Below, one piece after another: positions 1 through 6,385 of a stretch of 9,668 nucleotides of DNA. Each line of letters begins with the position of its first letter. Position 1 is the stretch's first letter. Position numbers and translations under genes: made by a program. Where the stretch lies: contig JBEKUI010000189.1 of NCBI GenBank assembly GCA_049515175.1, positions 1 through 9,668 of the forward strand. Direction: 5' to 3'. Source of the DNA: JACQNR01 sp049515175 (GTDB lineage: Bacteria; Acidobacteriota; Terriglobia; UBA7540). The notes beneath the pieces were generated by a model. It did no database searches. It worked only from the letters and a program-made list of their open reading frames with translations, and was not told the DNA's origin.

Positions 1-945
1 ATCGTGCGCCTGCTAAAAGGCCAGAAGACCATTTACTTCATTCAGGGCCACGGCGAACGCGACATCGATAGCAGCGACCGTTCCGGCTACGATCACATCA
101 AGAAGGCGCTCGAAAACGAGAACTATGTGACGAAGACGCAGGTGTTGTTGCAGAAGCTGGAAATCCCGGTTGATTGCTCCCTGCTAGTGGTCGCCGGACC
201 GAAGAATGACTACCTCCCGCAAGAAATCGAAGCCATCAAGAAGTACGTGACGGGAGGCGGACACGCGCTCTTCATGCTTGACCCGGCGGCGGAGATTCCG
301 AATCTGACCAAGCTGCTCGCGGATTGGAACATCACGGTGCGGAATGATCTGGTGATCGACGAGAACCCGGTGGCGCAGATTTTCGGCACCCGGCCTGAGA
401 TGCCGCTGGTGATCAAGTATGGTTCGAACCCGATTGTTCAGCCCCTGGCACGGGTGGCGACGCTCTTTCCGCTGACCCGCTCGTTCGCAATCGGGAAAGA
501 GTACAAGGCCGGAATAACGACCGATTCGCTCTGCGAGACCACTCCGGACAGCTACGGTTACGTGGACTTCAACCCCAAGCGGCCGGAAGTCGCCTTCCGC
601 GCGGGCAAGGACATCAAGGGGCCGCTCTCGGTTGCTGTTTCCGCCACCATGACGGAGGGCAGCGGGGAGAGCAAAAAGGAAGGCCGCTTCGTCGCCACGG
701 GAACTTCCCTAATGGCCGCGAATGCTTACCTGGGTTTCCAGGGCAACCGCGACCTGGTGATGAACATGGTGAACTGGCTCTCGGCCGACGAGGATCTCAT
801 TTCGATCCGGCCGAAGCCGCCCGAGTCGCAGCAATTGAACCTCACCGCCCGGCAGATGCAGAAGCTGCTTTTCGGCGGCGTGCTGGGATTGCCGCTGCTC
901 ATCATCATTGCGGGGACGTCGGTTTGGTGGCGGCGCCGGCGCTAG
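1..945 (+). CDS. GldG-family ABC-type transport auxiliary protein, C-terminal part (5' truncated)
   Basis: The frame is open from the first base, so the gene starts upstream and only about 314 residues are seen. Family members are usually around 450-600 residues. The visible part opens with a GHGERD motif (residues 15-20 counting from the GTG at position 4), typical of the GldG/IFT52-like domain, followed by alternating beta strands such as CSLLVVAGPKNDY and a GGGHALFMLDP segment. The C-terminus has one hydrophobic helix (about residues 290-309) ending in WWRRRR. This fits a large extracytoplasmic domain held by a C-terminal membrane anchor with a positive cytoplasmic tail. In this family the protein accompanies an ABC-2-type ATPase and permease, as in gliding-motility GldF/GldG, but it also occurs in non-gliding bacteria with unknown substrates. 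A DUF4340 gene follows 60 bp downstream, the usual partner. The GTG at position 4 is not the real start. The family call is strong; the transported substrate is unknown. Confidence 0.85.
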   Translation: MVRLLKGQKTIYFIQGHGERDIDSSDRSGYDHIKKALENENYVTKTQVLLQKLEIPVDCSLLVVAGPKNDYLPQEIEAIKKYVTGGGHALFMLDPAAEIPNLTKLLADWNITVRNDLVIDENPVAQIFGTRPEMPLVIKYGSNPIVQPLARVATLFPLTRSFAIGKEYKAGITTDSLCETTPDSYGYVDFNPKRPEVAFRAGKDIKGPLSVAVSATMTEGSGESKKEGRFVATGTSLMAANAYLGFQGNRDLVMNMVNWLSADEDLISIRPKPPESQQLNLTARQMQKLLFGGVLGLPLLIIIAGTSVWWRRRR

Positions 946-1005
946 GCCGACGGGGCACGAAGCAACGGGGTTAGACTTCACAGCAATGGGTCGACCAGTG
1001 ACATC

Positions 1006-2340
1006 ATGAAGAGATATCTCAACACCATCATCGCCATCGCAATTCTCGGAGCCCTTTACGGGGGTTTCACGTATTGGGATAAGCGCAAGAGCTCGGAGCC
1101 TGCCAAATCAGAGAGCAGCACAACTTCCGAAAAGGTCTTCTCGGTGGACGCCAGCCACGTGCGGGCGCTCGCCATCCGGCCGCGGTCGGGCGATGCCGTC
1201 GTCTGCCGGCGCGAAGGTGCGACCTGGACGATCACCGAACCCATGAAACTGGCGGCAGACCAGTCGGCGGTCTCCTCGCTGCTGACCAGCCTGACGGGCG
1301 CGACCATCGACCAGGTGGTTGATCTCAAGCCCGCCAGCCTCAAGGATTTCGGACTCGAAACTCCCTCGGTCACTTTGGAAGTGACCACCGACGCCAAACC
1401 CGACAAGGTCACATTGCTGCTCGGCGACGACACCCCGACCAGCGGGGGCGTTTATGCCCAGGTGGCGGGGAATCCGCGCGTCCTAACGCTGCCCAGCTTT
1501 TTGAAGTCCTCGCTCGACAAGAAAGTATTCGACCTTCGCGACAAGCGCATCCTGACAATGGCCGCCGGACAAGTTAATCGCATCGAGGTCGTGGGGAAAA
1601 CGAAGCGTTGGACGCTGGCGAAGAATCCCGAGGGAATCTGGGACTTGATTTTGCCGCCTGCCGTCCGCGCCGACCGCTTCGCGGCGGAAGGAATCGTGAG
1701 CCGGATTGAAAACGGCACGATGCAGAGCGTGGCCGCTGAAGACAAGAAGAGTACCGGCAAGTACGGCTTCGGCGCACCCGAAGTCACCATTAATGTGAGC
1801 GGCGCGGGCACGGCGCAGACGCTCACCCTGGGCAAGAAAGAAGACGCCCGCTACTACGCGATGAATTCCGCCCTTGACCTGGTCTTCACGCTCGACTCCA
1901 GTTTTCTCGCGGATTTCCAGAAAGACCCGGCCGATCTCCGCGCCAAGGACCTCTTCACGTTTTCAGCCTTCGACGTGAAACACTTCGAAGTCACCACGCC
2001 GTCCGGGACACGGACTTTTGACAAACAGGCGCAGAACAAGTGGAAGCAGACCGCGCCAGCAGCCAAGGATGTGCCCGCCGACAAAGTTGAAGCCCTGCTC
2101 GGTAAGCTCCGCGACCTGCGCGCGGACTCGTTCCCCCCCGGTGACAAGCTCGATCAATACGGCCTGACGAAACCAGCCTACCGCTTCAAGGCTCAATTTG
2201 GAGACAAGAACGAAGCTGAGTCCGTCGAGGCGGCGAAAGTGGGCGATCACATTTACGCCCGCCGCTCTACCGATATCCTGGCCAGTGAAGTCTCCAAAAC
2301 CGCGCTGGATGAAATCGAGAAGGCGCTGAAGGAATTGTAG
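1006..2340 (+). CDS. DUF4340 domain-containing, N-terminally membrane-anchored protein
   Basis: This 444-residue protein begins MKRYLNTIIAIAILGALYGG, a short basic start followed by one transmembrane helix (about residues 7-24). A charged Ser/Lys-rich linker follows, then a long soluble region with repeated beta-strand units. Phrases such as WTITEPMKLAADQSAVSSLL, KDFGLETPSVTLEV and LDQYGLTKPAYRFKAQFG are the characteristic DUF4340 pattern and occur about three times, so the ectodomain probably consists of repeated DUF4340 modules. The domain has no assigned biochemical activity. It is found in many bacteria directly after GldG-like proteins, as here (60-bp gap, same strand), so a joint role in an ABC-type envelope complex is likely. 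The ATG at 1006 lacks a clear Shine-Dalgarno sequence but immediately precedes the basic N-terminus and membrane helix, which supports it. The gene ends the + strand unit; the next gene is convergent. Confidence 0.9.
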   Translation: MKRYLNTIIAIAILGALYGGFTYWDKRKSSEPAKSESSTTSEKVFSVDASHVRALAIRPRSGDAVVCRREGATWTITEPMKLAADQSAVSSLLTSLTGATIDQVVDLKPASLKDFGLETPSVTLEVTTDAKPDKVTLLLGDDTPTSGGVYAQVAGNPRVLTLPSFLKSSLDKKVFDLRDKRILTMAAGQVNRIEVVGKTKRWTLAKNPEGIWDLILPPAVRADRFAAEGIVSRIENGTMQSVAAEDKKSTGKYGFGAPEVTINVSGAGTAQTLTLGKKEDARYYAMNSALDLVFTLDSSFLADFQKDPADLRAKDLFTFSAFDVKHFEVTTPSGTRTFDKQAQNKWKQTAPAAKDVPADKVEALLGKLRDLRADSFPPGDKLDQYGLTKPAYRFKAQFGDKNEAESVEAAKVGDHIYARRSTDILASEVSKTALDEIEKALKEL

Positions 2341-2379
2341 GGACTAGGCGCTGAGGTCTAGGGGCAAGACACCTAGATG

Positions 2380-2444
2380 GTGAATAGTGAATTGTGAAGT
2401 ACCGTTTGCCGAAGTAAGGCGCGGTTCCTGAATTCACCATTCAC
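2380..2444. repeat. Imperfect inverted repeat between convergent genes (possible bidirectional terminator)
   Basis: The 122-bp gap between the two convergent stop codons holds an inverted repeat. GTGAATAGTGAATT (2380-2393) pairs with AATTCACCATTCAC (2431-2444), 13 of 14 positions complementary, with a 37-nt loop. The gap is AT-richer than the genes on both sides. Neither side has a clean run of T, so a classical intrinsic terminator is not obvious. The repetitive GTGAAT wording also looks like a dispersed intergenic repeat. Its location suits transcription termination from both sides, but this is inference. Confidence 0.4.
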
Positions 2445-2462
2445 AAATCAGCATTCAGAATT

Positions 2463-3293
2463 TCATTTGTTCTTCCACACCGGCTTGCGTTTTTCCACCA
2501 TGGCCCGCAGGCCTTCCTGTGAGTCCTCCAGCTCGAACAACTGATTGAGGTAGATGTCCTGGGAATTCTTGAGGGCTTCCTCAAACGGCTTCCAGGTTCC
2601 ATCAAAGATGACGCGCTTGATGAGGGAGAGGACGGGTCCGCTCTGCTCCGAGATGCGGTGGACAAGCGCATCCACGGTCTCTGTCAGGGCGGTCTTGGGC
2701 ACAACGCGATTGACAAGTCCCATCATCAGCGCCTGCTGCGCGTTGAGCGGATCTCCGGTGAGGAGCAATTCCATGGCGCGTTTGGGGCCGATGACGCGTG
2801 GGTAGACAACGGCGCCCATGGGCGGAAAGACTCCCAGTTTGATCTCGGGCTGCAGGAAGCGCGCGTTTTCCGTGGCGATAACCATGTCGCAAAAGGCGAC
2901 CAACTCGCAGCCCGCCCCCGTCGCGACGCCATCCACCACCGCCATCACGGGTTTCGAGATCTGGACCATGGCCAGCAAGAGTCCGTGGAAAGCGTCCATC
3001 ACCTGAAAGACGGTGTCGGCCTTGTAGCCGGCGGCTTCCACCCCGGCGGAGAAGTAGCCTTCGCACTCGGGCGCCGAATCGAGCACGACCAGGCGCACGT
3101 CGTCGCGGATGTTGAGGCTTTCGATCGCCCGAGTCATTTCCCGGAACATCTGGATATTGAAGACGTTGTGCTTGGGCCGCGCCATGGTGAGACGCGCGAC
3201 CGTGCTCGTCGCATCCCAGCGGATGAGCTGAAATGGCTTTTCTTCCTCCGTCTTTTCGGCCCCAGTCAGAAACTCCGCGGGTTCTTCGGCCAT
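2463..3293 (-). CDS. Enoyl-CoA hydratase/isomerase (crotonase superfamily), cyclohexa-1,5-diene-1-carbonyl-CoA hydratase-like
   Basis: This 276-residue crotonase-fold enzyme is of typical family length. The oxyanion-hole regions are FSAGVE (81-86) and GVATGAGCE (122-130). Both catalytic glutamates of classical enoyl-CoA hydratase are in place: E130 in GAGCELVAFCD and E150 in QPEIKLG, with the usual spacing of 20. An active hydratase adding water to a CoA-bound double bond is therefore expected. The segments FSAGVE..., QPEIKLGVFPP and the following YPRVIGPKRA resemble dienoyl-CoA hydratases of the benzoyl-CoA pathway (Dch/BamR) more than fatty-acid enoyl-CoA hydratases. That is a comparison from memory and does not fix the substrate. 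The ATG is preceded by a strong GAGGAGG ribosome site 5 nt upstream. The gene is the last of a three-gene - strand operon, starting 30 bp after the zinc-ribbon crotonase stop. It could instead act on ordinary short-chain enoyl-CoAs. Confidence 0.88.
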   Translation of the reverse strand: MAEEPAEFLTGAEKTEEEKPFQLIRWDATSTVARLTMARPKHNVFNIQMFREMTRAIESLNIRDDVRLVVLDSAPECEGYFSAGVEAAGYKADTVFQVMDAFHGLLLAMVQISKPVMAVVDGVATGAGCELVAFCDMVIATENARFLQPEIKLGVFPPMGAVVYPRVIGPKRAMELLLTGDPLNAQQALMMGLVNRVVPKTALTETVDALVHRISEQSGPVLSLIKRVIFDGTWKPFEEALKNSQDIYLNQLFELEDSQEGLRAMVEKRKPVWKNK

Positions 3294-3298
3294 GACTT

Positions 3299-3305
3299 CC
3301 TCCTC
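3299..3305 (-). promoter_or_regulatory. Strong Shine-Dalgarno site (GAGGAGG) for the Dch-like hydratase
   Basis: On the - strand, GAGGAGG ends 5 nt before the ATG at 3293. It lies in the 30-bp gap after the upstream crotonase stop. It fixes the start of this gene and shows that it is translated independently within the operon. Confidence 0.75.
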
Positions 3306-3323
3306 GAGAGCGTGTGGGTTCTA

Positions 3324-4283
3324 CTATTTCAGCTTACTCCCGCACTTGCCGCAATAGTCAAATCGTTCCGGAATGCCCTTCGCTCCGCAACTCTGACAGG
3401 TGCGGGCGGGTGCGCCCCAGAGGAATTCGCTCGAATCGCCCGCCGCTGCGCGCTCGCGGAGGCCGCGATGGTCCGCCGGGCGCTTCTCGAGGAACGCTTG
3501 CACGCCCTCGTAAGGCTCCCAGGAAGTGCCGTGCACGGCCAGCCAGTCGCGAGCGTGTCCGGCGGTCATAGTCCAGGCGAGGTCTTTCCAGAAATTCAAC
3601 TGCTGCTTCGTGTAGCGAACAGTCTCTGGAAGTTTCTGGATCAGTTTCCTGGCCAGGGCGTTCACGGCGCGGTCGAGCTGGCGATAGGGTACGACCTGAT
3701 TGACCAGGCCCCATTGCAGCGCCTGCTCGGCGCTCACCTCGCCACCCGTGAAAAGCATTTCGCGCGCGCGGCGGTCGCCAATCGCCAGCGCCAACCATTG
3801 CGTCGCCCCCGTCGCCTCCACCAAGCCCACGCCCGTGCCCACCTGAAGGAAGCGCGCGTGGTCGGCGGCGATGGCCAGATCCGCGGCCAGATTCCAATCG
3901 TTGCCACCCCCCGCCACCACGCCGTTCAGGCGGGCGATGGTGGGTTTCCCCAGATGGCGGAACTGCTCCAGCGCTTCCATGAGCAGCCCGAGCCACTTCC
4001 AATATTGGCGCGGCCGCTTCAGAAACTCGGCGGAGAACTCCTTGGCGTCGCCCCCCGCACAGAACGCCTTTTCCCCGGCCCCAGTCAGCACCACCACTGC
4101 AACCGCATCGTCCCAGGCCGCGTCGCGCAAGGCCTGAAGCATCTCGCGGAGCGTCTGCGCCGAATAAGCGTTGTACACCTCGGGACGATTGATCGTGAGG
4201 CGCGCCACCCCCTCCTTCTTCTCGTAGAGAAGATGCTCGAACTGGAATCGCGCAGCGGGTTGTGCGGAAAAACCGGAACCCAT
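3324..4283 (-). CDS. Crotonase-superfamily protein with C-terminal zinc ribbon, 6-oxocyclohexene-carbonyl-CoA hydrolase (BamA/Oah)-like
   Basis: This 319-residue protein has a crotonase domain (about 15-270) followed by a four-cysteine zinc ribbon, C296-x2-C299-x11-C311-x2-C314, resembling the rubredoxin-like ribbon of DUF35 acyl-CoA proteins. The first oxyanion-hole segment is FCAGGDAKEF (74-83) and the second is GVVAGGGND (121-129). At the two catalytic glutamate positions of enoyl-CoA hydratase it has D129 and G149 (in FLQVGTGVG). Loss of the second acid, the GG(D/N)xKE segment, RPRQYW, and the GATQWL following the active-site loop all recall BamA, the hydrolase opening the ring of 6-oxocyclohex-1-ene-1-carbonyl-CoA. 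BamA is longer (about 380 residues) and, as I recall it, lacks the ribbon, so function is inferred. The start at 4283 is chosen because AGGAAAGGA lies just upstream. The frame stays open a further 52 codons, but those cross the upstream hairpin and G tract and have no ribosome site. Confidence 0.82.
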   Translation of the reverse strand: MGSGFSAQPAARFQFEHLLYEKKEGVARLTINRPEVYNAYSAQTLREMLQALRDAAWDDAVAVVVLTGAGEKAFCAGGDAKEFSAEFLKRPRQYWKWLGLLMEALEQFRHLGKPTIARLNGVVAGGGNDWNLAADLAIAADHARFLQVGTGVGLVEATGATQWLALAIGDRRAREMLFTGGEVSAEQALQWGLVNQVVPYRQLDRAVNALARKLIQKLPETVRYTKQQLNFWKDLAWTMTAGHARDWLAVHGTSWEPYEGVQAFLEKRPADHRGLRERAAAGDSSEFLWGAPARTCQSCGAKGIPERFDYCGKCGSKLK

Positions 4284-4286
4284 GTT

Positions 4287-4294
4287 CCTTTCCT
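4287..4294 (-). promoter_or_regulatory. Shine-Dalgarno site deciding the start of the zinc-ribbon crotonase
   Basis: AGGAAAGG on the - strand ends 3 nt before the ATG at 4283, with its first AGGA 7 nt away. No comparable site precedes the upstream in-frame start near 4439, so the shorter protein beginning MGSGFSAQ is preferred. Confidence 0.65.
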
Positions 4295-4332
4295 CAGACG
4301 GACGTCGAGGTTGCGGAGTTCCACGAATCAGT

Positions 4333-4356
4333 CCGCGTCCAGACGCGGGGGGGGGG
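4333..4356 (-). other. Intercistronic hairpin abutting a 10-nt G/C homopolymer
   Basis: In the 118-bp gap between the thiolase stop and the next start, CCGCGT-CCAG-ACGCGG (4333-4348) forms a compact perfect hairpin with a 6-bp stem and 4-nt loop. The stem runs into a run of ten G on the + strand (4347-4356), read as C10 in the operon mRNA just 5' of the hairpin. No U tract follows, so it is not a standard intrinsic terminator. It could stabilise or process the polycistronic mRNA, or be incidental. Such long homopolymers are also prone to length change and to assembly error. Confidence 0.45.
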
Positions 4357-4401
4357 TAACCAAGCGCGCAGCCTTTCGCGCCGACTATCGCCGGCGGGGC
4401 A

Positions 4402-5580
4402 TTAAGCGCTCTCCAGTTCCAGCGCCATCCCCATGCCACCTGAAACGCAGAGCGTCGCCAGGCCGCGTCGCGCTCGGCGCTTCAGCATCTCGTGCAGCAG
4501 GGTCACGGTAATCCGCGCCCCCGTACAGCCAATGGGGTGGCCGAGGGCGATCGCTCCGCCATTGACGTTCAATCGGTCTCGGTCAAAATGCAAATCGCGG
4601 TCGCAGGCCAGCACCTGGGCGGCGAAGGCCTCGTTGAGTTCAATCAAATCAAGATCTTCGAGCCTGCGTCCACTTTTCGCGAGCAACTTCTGCACGGCGG
4701 GAACGGGACCGATTCCCATCACCCGCGGGTCAACACCTGCCGTCGCGTAGTCCACGACGCGCGCCAGCGGCTTAACCGGCGAGCTCGCGGCCCGCTCCTC
4801 CGAAACCAAGACCAGTGCCGCAGCCCCGTCAGTGATGCCCGAGGAGTTTCCCGCCGTGATCGTCCCGCGCTTGGAGAATACCGGTGGAAGCTTAGCTAGA
4901 GACTCGGGCGTCGTTTCAGAACGCGGGTGCTCGTCCACGTTGAATGCGCGCTCGCCCTTCTTCTCCTTGATCGTGGCCGGCACGATCTCCTCCGCGAAGC
5001 GGCCTGACTCCACGGCGCGCTGCGCCCGCTGCTGGCTGACGAGTGCGAAGACGTCCTGCTCATCGCGCGAAATCTTGTATTGCTCCGCGAGGACCTCCGC
5101 CGTCTCGCCCATGATCATCTTGGCGAGCGGGCAAAGAAAACCGTCCTGATACATGCCATCAATCAACGTCTGATGGCCCAGTCGCGTTCCCCAGCGCGCG
5201 CCTTCGACAAAATACGGCACCCGGCTCATCGCTTCCGTGCCGCCCACGAGGACCACGTCGGCGTTGCCCAGAACAATTTCCTGGTAACCGAGGACGATGG
5301 CCTTCATCCCGGAAGCGCAGGCTTTGTTCACCGTGTATGCCGGGGTACCCACTGGAATCCCGCTGCGCACAGCAATCTGCCGCGCCGGGTTTGGGCCGTT
5401 GCCGGCCTGGCGAGCGTGGCCGAAGATTACTTCCTCAACTTCATGAGCTTCGATACCGGAACGCACCAGCGCTGCTTGCGCGGCGATGACGCCCAGATCG
5501 GGTGCGGAAAACTCCCGCAGTGAGCCACCGAATCTGCCGATGGCCGTGCGCACAGCGCTCAGGATGAAAACGCTCTTCAT
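4402..5580 (-). CDS. Acetyl-CoA acetyltransferase / 3-ketoacyl-CoA thiolase
   Basis: This is a complete type-II-like thiolase of 392 residues, the standard length. It catalyses the reversible thiolytic cleavage of a 3-oxoacyl-CoA to acetyl-CoA and a shortened acyl-CoA. All active-site elements are at textbook positions: nucleophile C88 in NKACASGMKA, N316 in NEAFA, H348 in GHPIG and acid/base C378 in LCVSGGMG. The N-terminal MKSVFILSAVRTAIGRFGG is typical of the family and fixes the ATG at 5580. An in-frame GTG at 5601 would add seven residues but has no ribosome site; the ATG also lacks a strong one. It is the first gene of the - strand operon with two crotonases, so it probably carries out the final chain-shortening step of the same pathway. 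The 117-bp region upstream is shared with a divergent gene and must hold the operon promoter. Chain-length preference cannot be read from the sequence. Confidence 0.95.
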   Translation of the reverse strand: MKSVFILSAVRTAIGRFGGSLREFSAPDLGVIAAQAALVRSGIEAHEVEEVIFGHARQAGNGPNPARQIAVRSGIPVGTPAYTVNKACASGMKAIVLGYQEIVLGNADVVLVGGTEAMSRVPYFVEGARWGTRLGHQTLIDGMYQDGFLCPLAKMIMGETAEVLAEQYKISRDEQDVFALVSQQRAQRAVESGRFAEEIVPATIKEKKGERAFNVDEHPRSETTPESLAKLPPVFSKRGTITAGNSSGITDGAAALVLVSEERAASSPVKPLARVVDYATAGVDPRVMGIGPVPAVQKLLAKSGRRLEDLDLIELNEAFAAQVLACDRDLHFDRDRLNVNGGAIALGHPIGCTGARITVTLLHEMLKRRARRGLATLCVSGGMGMALELESA

Positions 5581-5662
5581 GGAATAGCCCGATGCTACCA
5601 CAGGCGTAAGTGGAGAGGTAGCCCGTGGGGGTCTTGGCGGGCGTTTGCTGCCTTATTTCGGC

Positions 5663-5668
5663 TAGAAT
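5663..5668 (+). promoter_or_regulatory. Candidate -10 box for the thioredoxin-like gene
   Basis: TAGAAT differs from the TATAAT consensus at one position. It sits about 30 nt before the ATG at 5698, in the divergent intergenic region. No convincing -35 hexamer is found at 16-18 nt spacing, so this is only a weak candidate. Confidence 0.25.
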
Positions 5669-5684
5669 GAACGTGCGCTCATGC

Positions 5685-5690
5685 GGAGGA
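5685..5690 (+). promoter_or_regulatory. Shine-Dalgarno site (GGAGGA) deciding the thioredoxin-like start
   Basis: GGAGGA ends 7 nt before the ATG at 5698, an ideal distance. It favours that ATG over the TTG immediately in front of it at 5695. Confidence 0.7.
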
Positions 5691-5697
5691 TGCATTG

Positions 5698-6168
5698 ATG
5701 AAAATTAAGCTCTTTCTGCTAATCCTCGTTTTTGTGACAGCGCGAATCGTCTCTGCTGACATGGACCAGGTCTATGACGAGCGGGCCGATGCACGGAAGG
5801 ATATCCGCGCAGCGGTCGCCAGCGCCTCAGGCAGTTCCAAACCCCGCAAGAATATCGCCCTGGTCTTCGGCGCCAACTGGTGCTTCGACTGCCGCATGTT
5901 GGAGGCGCAGATGCACATCGGTGACCTCGCCCAACTGATCGAGAAGAGCTACGTGGTGGTGAAGATCGACGTCGGGCGAATGGACAAGAATATCGACGTC
6001 GCCTCGAAATACGATGTTCCGATCAAGAACGGCATTCCCGCAGTGGCCATTCTCGATGCCCGCGGCAAACTGCTTTTCGCCCAGGACCAGGGCCAGTTTG
6101 CCGACGCCCGCAACATGTCCTACGAAAGCATCAAGGCGTTTTTCGAGGAGTGGAAACCGAAGATCTGA
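5698..6168 (+). CDS. Exported thioredoxin-family protein
   Basis: This 156-residue protein has an N-terminal signal sequence (MKIKLFLLILVFVTARIVSA, with likely cleavage after A20) and so probably acts outside the cytoplasm. The thioredoxin fold follows: strand KNIALVFGANW, redox motif W61-C62-F63-D64-C65 at the start of the long helix, strand YVVVKIDVG, and the cis-proline loop NGIPAVAILD with P114. Both cysteines are present, so it can do dithiol-disulfide exchange. The WCFDC form is less common than the WCGPC of thioredoxin and resembles the thioredoxin_7/DsbD-gamma-like group of single-domain periplasmic reductants. No lipobox cysteine is seen. The gene stands alone, divergent from the thiolase operon and 49 bp before the HicB-like gene, so a partner protein cannot be inferred from context. 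Confidence 0.88.
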   Translation: MKIKLFLLILVFVTARIVSADMDQVYDERADARKDIRAAVASASGSSKPRKNIALVFGANWCFDCRMLEAQMHIGDLAQLIEKSYVVVKIDVGRMDKNIDVASKYDVPIKNGIPAVAILDARGKLLFAQDQGQFADARNMSYESIKAFFEEWKPKI

Positions 6169-6217
6169 AGGTGATCGAATAGCGCGGGCCGCGTGTGTTC
6201 TGTGATAGGATTGCTGT

Positions 6218-6385
6218 ATGCAGTCGTACACGTATCCGATCACGATCGAGCGCGAGGGGCGGAAGTACTACGCCTACTCCGAGGATTTCCCCGGTGTGTA
6301 CGGTCTCGGCAAGAGCATCGAGGAAGCAAAGAAGAGCATTCTTGAGGCGATGAGGCTTTACGCGCTTGCGAGCCCCTCCGCCTAG
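6218..6385 (+). CDS. HicB-like antitoxin-family protein (solitary, 55 aa)
   Basis: This small gene reads MQSYTYPITIEREGRKYYAY, continues with SEDFPGVYGLGKSIEEAKKS, and ends with an amphipathic helix and ASPSA. The pattern of strand, EREG turn, Y-x-A-Y-S-E-D-F-P-G and then G-x-S-IEEA-x-x-x-I-x-EA is the HicB N-terminal domain (partial RNase H fold). AGGA at 6207-6210 lies 7 nt before the ATG. Full HicB antitoxins often add a C-terminal ribbon-helix-helix or helix-turn-helix DNA-binding domain; this one stops after the core domain. In HicAB systems HicB neutralises the small double-stranded-RNA-binding-fold ribonuclease HicA, but no hicA-like frame exists on either side. It is therefore an orphan or acts on a toxin encoded elsewhere. 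Its stop overlaps that of the convergent nuclease-like gene by 4 bp. Confidence 0.8.
   Translation: MQSYTYPITIEREGRKYYAYSEDFPGVYGLGKSIEEAKKSILEAMRLYALASPSA

Noticed and set aside
2358..2376. CTAGG...CCTAG hairpin just after the DUF4340 gene as an intrinsic terminator
   Set aside because: The stem is only 5 bp and is not followed by a T run, so it is too weak to call.
4284..4439. A 52-residue N-terminal extension of the zinc-ribbon crotonase
   Set aside because: The extra residues are low-complexity and cross the hairpin and G tract. They overlap the end of the thiolase gene, and a good ribosome site lies directly before the ATG at 4283.
2658..4511. Very long + strand open frame (617 codons) across the acyl-CoA operon
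   Set aside because: It is antisense to two crotonase genes whose catalytic motifs are intact. Its translation is rich in His, Arg and Gly with no domain. This is a side effect of GC-rich codon bias on the opposite strand.
5581..5601. GTG start for the thiolase, adding seven residues
   Set aside because: There is no ribosome site, and the family N-terminus begins at the ATG at 5580.
6169..6217. A hicA toxin gene upstream of the hicB-like gene
   Set aside because: Only 49 bp separate it from the preceding stop, and the downstream side is occupied by the convergent nuclease-like gene. No small toxin frame fits.
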